Shown: positions 22,628-32,138, counted from the stretch's first letter. The stretch: DNA of 64,000 bases from Hydnum rufescens UP504 (GCA_014904985.1 MU129128.1:32157-96156); one strand, 5' to 3'. Notes: generated from the sequence alone by a model not told the origin. Numbers and translations are program-made.

Positions 22628-22960
22628 TTACCCCCCTTTTAGGACTTGGCATCACAACAAGTTTGCCCTGAGTCCAGTCAAATAAGGCATGTTGAGGGAC
22701 CTCAGTAAAATTTTCGAAGTGTGTGAAAGGCAGGGTATCCCAGATAGCAGTTGCAATATGATGTGGGGAGTTCAGATGGAGGCAGTGGAAGTCATCAAGC
22801 AGCTGTTTAGAGTTGCCAAGGTTCAATTCTGGTTCCCAACCATTCTCCTCAAGGCCATAGCCTTTCCATTTAATGAGGTATTGCAGTTTTGCATGACAGA
22901 GATGACTGTCCAAGATTGTCTCAACCTCATATTCTGTGTCACCCTTTGCTGTAATGACTG
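22611..22960 (-). pseudogene. Gypsy1 chromodomain and pol C-terminus
   Basis: The end of Pol reads ILDSHLCHAKLQYLIKWKGY, then GLEENGWEPELNLGNSKQLL. This is a chromodomain with the conserved YLIKWKGY...WEP core, which in related elements binds histone marks and steers integration. The stop lies at 22611-22613, inside the LTR and directly past the polypurine tract. The segment joining it to integrase has a stop (after PDHIPE). Confidence 0.88.
22628..22642 (-). promoter_or_regulatory. Polypurine tract of Gypsy1
   Basis: On the minus strand CTAAAAGGGGGGTAA lies immediately before the 3' LTR (TGTCAGG), the expected site for plus-strand DNA priming. Confidence 0.85.
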
Positions 22961-22982
22961 GTTTGGCTACTGGGGGTTGGTG

Positions 22983-23770
22983 TCATTCAGGAATATGATC
23001 AGGTATGAATGGGCAGAGTTTGCTGACATGGAAAACTGGGTGGACTTGTTGGAAGTTCCAGGTGAGTTTTAGCCAGTAGGCCAATGGTGAGATGACTTTG
23101 TCAATCAGAAAGGGACCAAACCACTTGTCATCAAACTTCTTGGTAGGGCATGTTGGTGTGATGTTTTCTGCATCAAGCCAAACTTCATCTCCTTTTTCAT
23201 AACTGGGTGCAGTTTGTTGGTGAGCATCATAGAAGCATGCCATGTCAGTTGCTGCTTGGTGAAGGGCAGACTTGGCTTCTTCTGTGGCCTGCTTCATCCA
23301 CTTCACAAACTCATCAACAGCCTCCAGGCAGGTTTCCTGAGTAGGCTCTGTGCCTAGGTGTGGGTGTTGGCCTGTATCAAGTTCAAAAGGAGAGTGTCAG
23401 GTGGCAGAGTGAATGCAATTATTGTAGGTGAACTCTGCTAATGCCATCCAGTCATGCCAATCATCCTGCCTCTCATTGATGAAGAGGTGTAGATATTGTT
23501 TGATTTCCTGATTGACTCACTCTGTCTGACCATCAGTTTGAGGGTGATATGCTGTAGACAGGGAAGTGTGAATGCCAAGGAGATGATTGAGTTCCTTCAT
23601 AAAGGAGGATGCAAACTGGGGTCCCCAATCACTGATAATCTCTTCAGGTAAGCCATGATGCTTCCAAACATGGTCATGATAGAGTTGAGCAAGTCCTACA
23701 GAGTCAACCTCATCTGTAGTTGGGATTGCATGCATTCATTTTGATAGGTGGTCAACCACTACCCACTGGA
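22983..23770 (-). pseudogene. Gypsy1 integrase, internally deleted
   Basis: The second half of the catalytic core is clear (GLPEEIISDWGPQFASSFMK with the second Asp, and TAYHPQTDGQTE with the Glu). The GPY/F-type C-terminal module follows (KKFDDKWFGPFLIDKVISPL). Upstream, WVVVDHLSKM directly follows the RNase H tail, so the HHCC zinc-binding domain and the segment with the first catalytic Asp are missing. This deletion alone makes the element unable to integrate. Frame changes occur near 23310-23520. Confidence 0.85.
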
Positions 23771-24562
23771 AATCAGCCCAAGACCCTGTAAGGGTAGGCT
23801 TTCTGTTGCCTTAATCTGGAAGAGCTTGGGTGGGAGGAGGGTCTGATTCTGGTTATCTCCCTCTCCATGATGATGATCAGCTTGGTGAGATAAGGCATCA
23901 GGTTTAGTAGAACTCTTTCCAGGGCAGTGGGTGATGTGGAAATAAAAATGGGATAAGAACAAGGACCAGCATGCCTGTCACTGATTGAGAGATTGGGCTG
24001 TCATGAAATAGACAAGATTATGGTGATCAGTCAAGATGTCTACCAGATGTGCAGCTCCCTCAAGGTGTCAAAATTCTTGTAAGCCACAGATGATTGCCAA
24101 TAGCTCTTTGTCATGAATTTCATAATTGCATTCCACATCATTGAGGCTTTTAGAAATAAATCCCACTGGGTGCCACTTGTCATCATCCCTTAGCTGGGAG
24201 AGGACAGCCCCTGTAGCAAAATTGGAGCTGTCTGCTTCCAGGCAGTAGGGCCAATCAGCATCAGGATGCACAAGAATGGGCATTGAGGTGATGGCTGTCT
24301 TTAGCTGATCAAATGCTCTCTGTTGATCCTCTCCCCACTTCCATGGTGCATCTTTCTGAGTGAGTTGGTGATAGAGGATGGGCAATATGTGAGAAATTTT
24401 CGATGAAGTGTTGGTAAAAGTTAACAAAGCCAAGGAATGATTGAACCTCTTTGACTGTTGTAGGAGATGGCCATTCCCAAACTCCAGCAACTTTAACTGG
24501 ATCCATCCCAACTTGTCCTGGGGATAGGATGAGTCCAAGATACTCCACAGTTGCAGCTCCAA
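23759..24562 (-). pseudogene. Gypsy1 RNase H domain
   Basis: After the reverse transcriptase comes LGFVNFYQHFIENFSHIAHP, a thumb-type segment. Then comes an RNase H-like domain: PYCLEADSSNFATGAVLSQL, then DDKWHPVGFISKSLNDVECN and IHDKELLAII. A frameshift near 24390 separates the two. The tail ends PDALSHQADHHHG before the integrase deletion. Confidence 0.85.
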
Positions 24563-25180
24563 AGGTGCACTTCTCAGCCTTGAGGAACAGATGATTCTCT
24601 CACAGGATTTGGAGGATCTTTCAGACTACCTTGTAGTGTTGTGTGAGTGTTTCAGTAAAAACCAGAATATCATCCATATACACAGCTACCACTCCTTCTG
24701 CAACAAGATCTTTGAAGAGGTGATTCATCATGGTTTGAAAAGTGGCAGGACTATTAGTCAGCCCAAAGAACATGATGAGTGGTTCAAAGAGTCCTTGGTT
24801 GGTGCAGAATGCTGCCTTCCATTCATCTCCTTCATGCATCTGAATATTGTTGTAGCCCCATTGCACATCCAACTTGATGAAGAACTTGGCCTGAGTGACT
24901 TGATTTAAGATGTCTGTCACCAGGGGGAGAGGATAAGCATTTTTCACTGTAGCAGCATTGAGCTTCCAATAATCCTGGACAAAGTGTAGGCCACCATCCT
25001 TCTTCTTAACAAAGAAGACAGGGGCAGCTATGGGTGACTTGGATGGGCAGATTCATCCAGTCTCCAGGTGCTCTTTCAAGAAGGCATCCATCTCTTGCTG
25101 CTCATTGGGGGATAATGGGTATAATTTCACCCCAGTATGCTTGATGTCCTCTTTTAGCTCAATAGTGTGGTCCCAGGGAT
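24563..25180 (-). pseudogene. Gypsy1 reverse transcriptase
   Basis: RNA-directed DNA polymerase core of the chromovirus. Seen in order: IAAPVFFVKKKDGGLHFVQD, YPLPLVTDILNQV, FIKLDVQWGYNNIQ and FGLTNSPATFQTMMN, then the catalytic box VYMDDILVF with both aspartates at about 24671-24680. Inactivating changes include a TGA (Arg codon decay) near 25052 and YWKLN where YRKLN is usual. The upstream half of the domain is cut off by LTR-X, inserted at the junction HLPPR / PWDHTIELK. Confidence 0.92.
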
Positions 25181-25185
25181 GACGT

Positions 25186-26776
25186 TATAGAAGAAGGATG
25201 GGGAGCTCTGATGACTGTCAAATCAAACTCTGGTTCAGCCAGTGTGTAGATGGGAGACTGTATTTCTGTTTTTATTCAATGGGCTGGTTTGCTCTGATGG
25301 TTGATCACTCTCTAACAAGTTAGGTATGGTATTCAGTGGAGGATAAGATTGTGGTATGGACTAGCTATAGTCAATGATATATCATGGGATGCTTGTGAAA
25401 GGCTTATACGTGTTGTATTGAACTGTTTACTGCTATTTGTAGGTACCTATTTGTGTCCTCCTGGTCAAAATGCGGATTCTAAAGAGGACTCTAGACTAGT
25501 TCAAGCTTGATTTAGTGTGTCAATGTGTTTCTTTCTTCTTCTGACTTAACTTTGTTTTTACTCACCTTTCCTTGGATGTCCAGCAACTCTAACCTTAGGT
25601 CCTGCAACTATCCTTGGCTCAGTATTTCGCGTAGAGGGCTTCCAGTGACTTAGTCTTAACAACCTTGTATATGACTTAGCTCCAGATGGCTTTAGATCAG
25701 TACTCTCTTAAGATGCAAGCAGATTTGTAGACAGTAGTATATTCCAGTAGTGAGAAGATGATGGGGGATACAGGAAAATCTACCAGCTTTTATACCTTTC
25801 TGAAGGTGGCTGTGTTTAAAGAATATGACTCACTCCTAGGTGAGTCATATGTGAGAACAATAGGGTTGTCAAGGAGGGTGAGTCATTCATAAAGTGGTTG
25901 CATGATAGGTGAGTCATTCATAAAGTGGTTGCAAGATAGGTGAGTCATTCATAAACAGAACAAAAGGGTTGCTAAGAAGGTGTTATCTTTCATAAAGTGG
26001 TTGCAAGGAGGGTGAGTCATTCATAAACAGAACAAAAGGGTAGTCAAGGGAGTGTTATCTTTCTTATCTGTGAGGTTCTAGAAGTTATTTGTGGTAATGG
26101 GAGATGAAATCAAAGGATATTTCCAAGTTCTTGGAGATTAATTTGTTTGTAGTCCAGTGGTTAAGATGTTTTTGTTGCTGGTTGATAATGGGGACAAGTG
26201 CATGGGATGGGATTTGATGCAGAAACAACAGTTTACATCCGTAATAGACGTTCTTGGTATCATTCAATGCAGATTTTTAACAGCTTTCTGGGCGTGGTGG
26301 TTCCGAGCAGATCTGGTGTAAACTGACAGAGAAATTCGTTTTTTACTGATGGGTGTTGATTCTGACAGTAATATTGTTCTGTAGAGTTCAGTTTTGATCT
26401 GTTCTTTGCGTGCTCAGTACCGTTGGATGCGGATTTTTTATATCTTTCCAGGCGCGGTTGTTCCGAGAGGATTGGATGCGAACTGACAGAGAAATTCGTT
26501 TTTTACTGAAAATCCCGGATTTTGACAGTAATATTGGTCTGGAGAGTGCATTTCTGGTCCGTTCGACTTGTGTTTGGTACCGTTCGAAAGGTGTGAATCA
26601 TAGCTTTCTAAGCGTTATATGGGCGTACCTCTCCGATCAAAACTGATGGAGTTATAGAACAAATTCAATTTCTGCACGTAGCCGTAATTAATTTCGTAAT
26701 TGGTCATGTGATCGTCCAAAGGCTGGGAGTGGTGTGATTTCGCGTTTTCTGATACTGGATGTTTTTATCTTCCACA
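25186..26776 (-). mobile_element. Young solo LTR, family LTR-X, copy 1 (CpG-rich)
   Basis: On the minus strand it starts TGTGGAAGATAAAAACATCC and ends CCTTCTTCTATA, with an exact 4-bp target duplication ACGT (25182-25185 and 26777-26780) inside Gypsy1 pol. The same ends and a 4-bp duplication recur at 55170-57612. It has a TATA-like GGTATAAAAGC near 25790. Unlike its surroundings it keeps many CpGs (AACGCG, CCGTTCGAAAGG), so it is the youngest datable insertion here. The U3 has ~160-bp tandem units (26270-26640) and repeated TGAGTCATTCATAA words (25840-26030). The TG...TA ends are non-canonical. Confidence 0.85.
25825..26060. promoter_or_regulatory. Cluster of TGAGTCA sites in the LTR-X upstream region
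   Basis: Six TGACTCA/TGAGTCA sites (near 25829, 25841, 25881, 25912, 25943, 26014) lie within repeated GGTGAGTCATTCATAA units, upstream of the TATA-like box in transcript orientation. This is the core bound by fungal Gcn4/Cpc1-type bZIP factors. Binding is inferred only from the motif. Confidence 0.5.
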
Positions 26777-26780
26777 ACGT

Positions 26781-27250
26781 GGGGGAAGGTGATCAAAGGA
26801 TTCCTTAGCAAAGACATTGTGGAAGTTGTGGTACTGTTTGGGCACCATTTCTTCAAAGGGGTGCTTCTTAAAGGTCTTCTTATCCTGCTCAATGGTGAGG
26901 TAGGTGGATATAGATTCAGTTGCAGAGATAGTCTCTTCAGGGTGGAGGAAGACTACAAAGATACAATCTTCCTGGTGTACATCTTCCCAATTATCACCAG
27001 GTGGGCTCTTGCCCATTTTCTTTGATAGAACACCTGGAGTAGGCTTTTCTATTAAAGAGGGAGGCAAGAGTGTAGTCTGGTCAGGTGAAGACAACAGGGA
27101 AGAGTGATGGTGTGGCAAATTTCTATCACCCTTGTGATCCCCTTCAGACCACCATGGCTGGCCAATGCCCTGGAGCTGCCCATCACCCCCTTTTGCCCAG
27201 AGGGATGGACTGGGCAAAGATAGGATAAGGTCTCCTTGGCAACTGCACAA
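26781..27250 (-). pseudogene. Gypsy1 protease-RT linker
   Basis: A frame of about 160 codons leads into reverse transcriptase: KTFKKHPFEEMVPKQYHNFH and NVFAKESFDHLPPR, the usual chromovirus lead-in, broken by LTR-X. The upstream part is Ser/Pro-rich. Confidence 0.8.
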
Positions 27251-27295
27251 CAGAAGAGGATCAGGTGGAGATACAGATGCAGAGAGGTTGAGGCT

Positions 27296-27823
27296 TCATT
27301 CAGAGTGTTCCTTTGCTAAGGCAACATGGATGCATTGCAACCCACATCCATCAGGACACCTTGTCATTGCTACCTTACCCATCAACCAGTTGATCTCAGA
27401 GTTATGATGAACAAGCCAGGTGTGCCCTATGATAAGGGGAACCCATCCCAGGCTGGTCACAGCAAACATACTTTTCTCTGAATGGTCACCAAAGCACATC
27501 AAGAGGTCAACTTCTTCTTGAACTGAGCCAGCATCATTAAGGGTGCCATCAATGTTGTAAAGCAGAATCAGCTGCAGAAGTTGCCAAGTGGTGAGATTTT
27601 TGGCTTTGACATACTCCTGATTGATGAACATCCCTGTTGCTCCTGAATCAAGCAGGGAATCAACTGCCATAGGCTGGCCACTGTCTAGGGTCTGTAGATG
27701 GACCTTTAGCTTGGTAGCTTGGCAAAGGTGTGTGGAATAGATATAGAGTGGTGGGCTTGGGGATAATGACATGTCTTCTCTTTCATGCAGGCCATCAATG
27801 TCAATGTAATCCAACATATCCAT
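27296..27823 (-). pseudogene. Gypsy1 aspartic protease
   Basis: A 175-codon open frame with the retropepsin active site LLDSGATGMFIN (catalytic Asp at residue 59, about 27647-27649) and the later PLIIGHTWLVHHNSEINW block. Matures the Gag-Pol polyprotein in related elements. It overlaps the end of the gag frame, and the domain looks intact although its neighbours are not. Confidence 0.9.
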
Positions 27824-28737
27824 TGTGGGTCCTACTGTACAAGTTGAAAGAAGAGAGAATCAGATTATTGAACAGGGCATGTCCTTCACTGTTGACATCT
27901 TCAAAATCCTTTCCCACACCCTCATTTCCATCCTCAACAGGTTTGGGTGCCAGAGTAGCACAGACTTTTTGTACCACTTCCTCCATCTGCTCAGCTGACA
28001 GAGTGCCTCAGACTGAGTGAGAGTGTGGGGGCTCTGGAAAATCTCTGGCAATGTGACTGGGTTTGTTACAATTCCAGCACAGACCAGCAACTTGGTGAGG
28101 GTTATTCTGATGACAATTGGAGTCTACATCCATAGGTTCATAAGTGGAGGAGGAAGGTGCAGCAGCAGCAGGATGGAAAGGGGTTGGAGTAGTTTGAGAA
28201 GTAGTGGTGGGAGGGCAGAATGGTTGAATTGTTCCTGGATGAATGTCCTAGTGAGGGTTGGCTGGAGAGAATGAGTGCTGTTCATTAAAGGGATGCCACA
28301 ACTTATCAATACAAGTGGCCTTGTCCTTCCATTCTTGAAGGGACATAGGGAGGGTGTTGAGGTGTATCTTCTTGACCAGGCTACAGAGCAGTCCATGCTC
28401 ATAAGCATCCATCAAGGTTCCATCATTAAAGCCTGTCTTCCCAGATATGGCCTCAAAGGCCATTGTATACTCCTCAGCTGTCATCCCTTGAGTCATCTTC
28501 AAGGTATGAATGAAGTTGCTTATGGGCATGAGCCTCTTGGTCCACATCACCAAAGGCTGCCTCAAAGCAGGTGCAAAAGGTTTCCCAATCAGGGAAGGGA
28601 GAATTGCCATCAAGGATAGCATGGTTGGAAGCCCAGTCACCAGCACTGCCTCCTTGCATGTAGGAGAGGGTGTAGAGGATCTTTGTCTGATCATTAGGAA
28701 AGGAGTTGGGTTGAATAGCAATGTTAAGTTTCAGAGT
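27801..28737 (-). pseudogene. Gypsy1 gag, C-terminal part
   Basis: After the LTR2 insertion gag resumes with LKLNIAIQPNSFPNDQTKIL and YTLSYMQGGSAGDWASN, a typical retrotransposon Gag motif. It continues in a second frame (MTAEEYTMAFEAISGKTGFN; frameshift near 28515) and in a third with a zinc knuckle CWNCNKPSHIARDF near 28045-28090. The fourth ligand of the CCHC knuckle is Phe in place of Cys. The tail (EEVVQKVCATLAPKPVEDG) overlaps the protease frame. Confidence 0.85.
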
Positions 28738-28741
28738 GTGG

Positions 28742-30120
28742 TGTAAGTGGGAAACAAGGGGAGGAATCCAGCCACAGTCCATGATATGGAATCAAGAATG
28801 AAAAGAGGGGACCATGGGATCAATCTGAACATTGAGGCTCAAAGAAAGGAAGGTCTTTTTGGATAGAAATCTAATGCTGTAAGCAACACCTGCTCAATAG
28901 AACAAAGAATGAATCTGGGTCACAATACCACACCCTAAGGCTCTCTCTTGAGTCCCTAGACAAAGTGTAGTAGTCTTGATGGAATTCACCCAAGGAATCA
29001 GTGGCAATACATCAGTGCCTCAAAACTGGGGAGGGTGAAGACTCTAGAAATTTGCATCTCCTGCACTTAATATACAATATACATCACAAAAAAATTCTAT
29101 GGTAACTGGAAGAAAGGTGGGGTTAAGGCAAAAATGATGAAAAAGAAATCAAGTCAAAATCTTCAAAACTGAAGGAGATATTCAAGAATTAAGTCAGAAT
29201 AGGGGAATATGGCTTAACCAAGGTATTCCTCCTCTCCTACTGAACAAAATCCCTTGGGGAATGGTGGAACTAGTCATCCTAGATGTACCCTTCATTGGAC
29301 ATAAGGGGGACAGAGAATAATGGCCATTAATAATCAAAAAAGCAGAGGCAATAATGAAATGAGACATGGGGGAGTTAAATTGTAGAGAGCCAAGTTCTTA
29401 TCAGATCATTTTGCCCTTGATACTGTTGGATGCAGACTATCAATGGCTTTCTATGTGTGCTTGTTGTGAACAAATTGGATCAAAAATGATGGAGAAATTC
29501 AAAAAATACTGAAGGAAAATATGAAACACATAGTAAAATTGACCTGGAAAGTGCAGTTTTGATTCATTCAGCTTGTGTTTAGTATTTTCTGAAAGGTGTG
29601 AATTGTAGCTTTTGGGGCACTATTTTTCTGAGTCAATACGATCAAAACTGAGGGAGATATTCCACATTTACTCCTTGAGAGCACCACATTAGCCCCTATT
29701 TGTCATGTGACAGGTCTGTGAGTCAGAATCAAGGCCCAGGTGTGTAATCCATTGTATTACATAATCACAATTTGTTAGAGCCACCATTGAGGCAACAGGA
29801 AGTGTATATCAGAAGTGGAGACTGATTGAAGGTCAAACAAAGCAAGCAAGTTGAATTGCAATTGCCACATTGAGGTATGGCATAAAAAGGTGGAATTTAG
29901 AGTGGCCTGTTGAAGTGCCACAGATGAACAATAAATTGGCTCATGTGCAAGTAAGGGAATGGCATGGATTTGCAGGATTAGATGTATGGATATGGGCTTG
30001 TTCTCAAATGAATGAACAGTGTGGGGACTGGGCCACAGATTGACATAGGAATGGACTTGTTTAATTGAAAAATCATCCTCAGATAGGGTTTGCACATGGT
30101 AGGGATTTGTCCCTCCAACA
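28742..30120 (-). mobile_element. Solo LTR2 copy b, inserted in Gypsy1 gag
   Basis: On the minus strand TGTTGGAGGGACAAATCCC...CCCACTTACA, 1379 bp. The 4-bp flanks read CTGC and CCAC on the minus strand, which are the two CpG-decay products of CCGC. Restoring that site makes gag read FLRTLKLN, as expected for the family. Hence a 4-bp target duplication. Same family at 13972, 31519, 41515, 50073 and 58879. Confidence 0.88.
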
Positions 30121-30462
30121 GCAGAGGAAGGGATCAGCCTTCTTTTGATCACCACCAAAGACCTCTGGATCAGCTGCCTTCAGGGGACATGCAGAGATAG
30201 AAGGAGTAGTGGCAGGAGCAGGAGGAACTTCAATGACAGGAGCAGGAAGGTTTTTGACAACAGCCTTGGTGATCACCTCAACTTCAGCCATCAGGGTTTC
30301 ATGAGAAGAGGCATTAGTCTGAAGGTGAGTCACTAGGTTCTGGAGTATAACATTCTGTTGCTCCAACTGTTTGTACCATTGTTGTTGTGCCTCCATCATT
30401 TGACAAAGGCCTTCTCCAGCATTGCCAAAGACAGAGAAAGCATCAGTGGGGATTTCATCCAT
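30121..30462 (-). pseudogene. Gypsy1 gag, N-terminal part
   Basis: Open frame starting MDEIPTDAFSVFGNAGEGLC at 30462, with a likely coiled coil (QQQWYKQLEQQNVILQNLVT) and a Pro/Ala linker. It ends in ADPEVFGGDQKKADPFL, the usual entry to the Gag core, at the LTR2 insertion. The start lies about 65 bp past the 5' LTR. Confidence 0.85.
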
Positions 30463-30515
30463 GAGGAGAGGAGGTAGAAGGGATAAGGAAGATGTTTGTG
30501 GGGTTGAGGAGATGC

Positions 30516-30527
30516 ATTTCAATCTTC
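30516..30527 (-). promoter_or_regulatory. Putative self-priming primer binding site of Gypsy1
   Basis: The sequence right after the 5' LTR is GAAGATTGAAATGC, with no TGG start as for tRNA priming. AGATTGAAA is complementary to TTTCAATCT, found in several LTR1 copies about 35 bp past the TATA-like box. In Gypsy1 that site reads TTTTGATCT. All versions are CpG-decay products of TTTCGATCT and AGATCGAAA, suggesting Tf1-like self-priming. Inference. Confidence 0.45.
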
Positions 30528-31321
30528 TGTCAGGGCAACACTGCCATTGAGGCCACAAACAGAAAGAGGAAAGAGATTAATTAACCACATGCTATTGCAG
30601 TGGGAATACTGAGTACACACCACACAACAAAGGACACACAAGTCTCACACCTATTGCAGTGGGAATCCTGAGAGATCAAAACTGGTGATCCCCCAACTGT
30701 GAAGGGCTATAAGTACTACTTCCTGCACACAGCCACCACAGCCTCCACAGCCCATCAATCAGCCTTCACAGCCACCATCACTGAGCCTCACTAAGCTGAC
30801 ACAGCCATGTTACAAATCCTGTGTGCACCTCCACATGGCTATGCCCTAACTTCCTTATGCATCCCCCTTAGCATACATACTTCCAAGGCAGTGTACACCT
30901 GGGTACTCCAAAGGTGTCAAAGGAGTTGAAGGACCATAGTGATGCTGGGGGAGTAGGGATTGGGACAGGTGGTGCAGGTTCAGGGACTGGGGGCAGAGTA
31001 GGAGGGGGAGGAGAAGTCTGGATTGGCAACTGCATGGACTCACATGGGGAGTGAGGGAATGACAGGTGCTGACAAGGGCACAAATGCTGCCACTGGTTGA
31101 CTACCCAGCCTATAGCCTGCTGGTTGAGGCCTGATAGAATGAGGGCAATAATAATAAGAGAAATGCCAATAATGGCAAGGATGACAATAACCCCCTTACT
31201 GAATGGAGGGAGAGAGGAGACGAGAGCATTTGAAGTAGGTGCCATATGATAGAGTTGATGAAGAATGATACTCTGACAGGTAAGTCCACAGGCAGAAGCA
31301 AATGTCAATTTGATCCTGACA
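30528..31321 (-). repeat. 5' LTR of Gypsy1 (LTR1)
   Basis: 794 bp in minus orientation, TGTCAGGATC...CCCTGACA, adjoining the CTTTC duplication at 31322-31326. U3 encodes the intact LTR-borne protein (31245-30868). A TATA-like ACTTATAGCCC lies near 30710. It retains GGTTGACTACCCAGCC-type sequence lost from the 3' LTR. Confidence 0.93.
30868..31245 (-). CDS. LTR1-borne small membrane protein (intact, 125 aa)
   Basis: Unknown function. Residues 1-17 (MAPTSNALVSSLPPFSK) precede one clear membrane helix, about 18-40 (GVIVILAIIGISLIIIALIL). Then come a Trp/Cys/His segment, a proline-rich stretch from LPIQTSPPPPTLPPVPEPAP (about 73-100), and the C-terminal motif SFDTFGVPRCTLPWKYVC. No signal peptide is evident; the helix is near the N-terminus. 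The frame lies in U3, upstream of the TATA-like box, so it would be carried at the 3' end of the genomic RNA. Start, helix and C-terminal motif recur in diverged LTR1 copies (18373, 32215, 38886, 43439, 56269). This argues for past coding constraint, but expression is not shown. Confidence 0.55.
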   Translation of the reverse strand: MAPTSNALVSSLPPFSKGVIVILAIIGISLIIIALILSGLNQQAIGWVVNQWQHLCPCQHLSFPHSPCESMQLPIQTSPPPPTLPPVPEPAPPVPIPTPPASLWSFNSFDTFGVPRCTLPWKYVC

Positions 31322-31326
31322 CTTTC

Positions 31327-31514
31327 CCCTATTCCTGCCCCCTCCCCTGTCCACATTGCTTTGTTCAAGAATGACACCAGTACCCTCCTGAAGCTGGGAG
31401 GCACCTCATTACATCCATAATGCACAGAGCAGCTCCTATTGTAAATTCCAAGTTGCTGGTTGCAGCATTGTCCCACCTTGGAGGTTCTATTCATTGTGGT
31501 GAAAACTGACCTAG
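31327..31514. other. Single-copy spacer, no recognised feature
   Basis: Lies between the Gypsy1 target duplication and the LTR2 target duplication GAGG (31515-31518). A minus-strand frame enters here from the LTR but has no known match. Confidence 0.4.
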
Positions 31515-32138
31515 GAGGTGTATGCAGGATGGAAGTCACTCAATCCTACCACAGTCTGCATCATTGAGCCAAGGACAAATGAAGGGAGCCATGGGGACAA
31601 CTCAAATATTCAGGCCCAAGAGAGAAGGAGGGTCTTTATGAATCATAGAAAATTCCAATGAACAGTGGTTGCTCAAGGGAATGAATCAGTGTCATGAATA
31701 AAGATGTCAAGACCACACCCTGAAGTTGTCCTCTGACTATTCAGTCTAAATGTGGCTGTACACAGTCTTGGCAGGTGGAAATCTCCAGACAGCAACAATA
31801 CTTCAGTGCCTCAAACTGAGATAGGGGGAAAAACCAACAATTTACATGCTCCCTGCCCTTTATATACATTCCATACCACAACCCAAAATACCAGAAGAAA
31901 AGTAGGGATTAGGGAAACACAGTGAAAAATAAATGAAGCTAAAAGCTTTGAAACTGGTGGAAATATTCAAAAATCATGTGAAATCAAGGAAATAAGACAT
32001 TACAAGGCATTTCCTTCCTTCCAACTGGACAGATTCCCTTTAGGAATAACGGAATAGGTTTCCCTGAGTGTCCTTTCCATTGGACATAAGGCAGCTGGAC
32101 CCAATTTGTCATTTGTGTTGGTGGGGGAGAGGGGAGTT

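Larger units (their letters stand above)
21893..31321 (-). mobile_element. Complete chromodomain Ty3/Gypsy retrotransposon (Gypsy1), dead, with two nested LTRs
   Basis: Order on the minus strand: 5' LTR (31321-30528), gag, protease, reverse transcriptase, RNase H, integrase, chromodomain, polypurine tract, 3' LTR (22627-21893). An exact 5-bp target duplication CTTTC flanks it (21888-21892 and 31322-31326). Two later LTR insertions, LTR2 in gag (28742-30120) and LTR-X in pol (25186-26776), expand it to 9.4 kb; without them it is about 6.5 kb. The coding region carries frameshifts, Arg-to-stop and Arg-to-Trp changes of CpG-decay type, and a deletion in integrase. The order and C-terminal chromodomain place it among the chromoviruses, a plant and fungal Gypsy lineage. 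Confidence 0.95.

Noticed and set aside
22983..24947. Active retrotransposon
   Set aside because: YMDD and protease boxes are intact, but integrase lacks its HHCC domain and first Asp, and stops and frameshifts abound.
30868..31539. A 223-codon protein extending beyond the LTR
   Set aside because: The frame runs upstream past the LTR boundary and target duplication by chance; other copies support a start at 31245.
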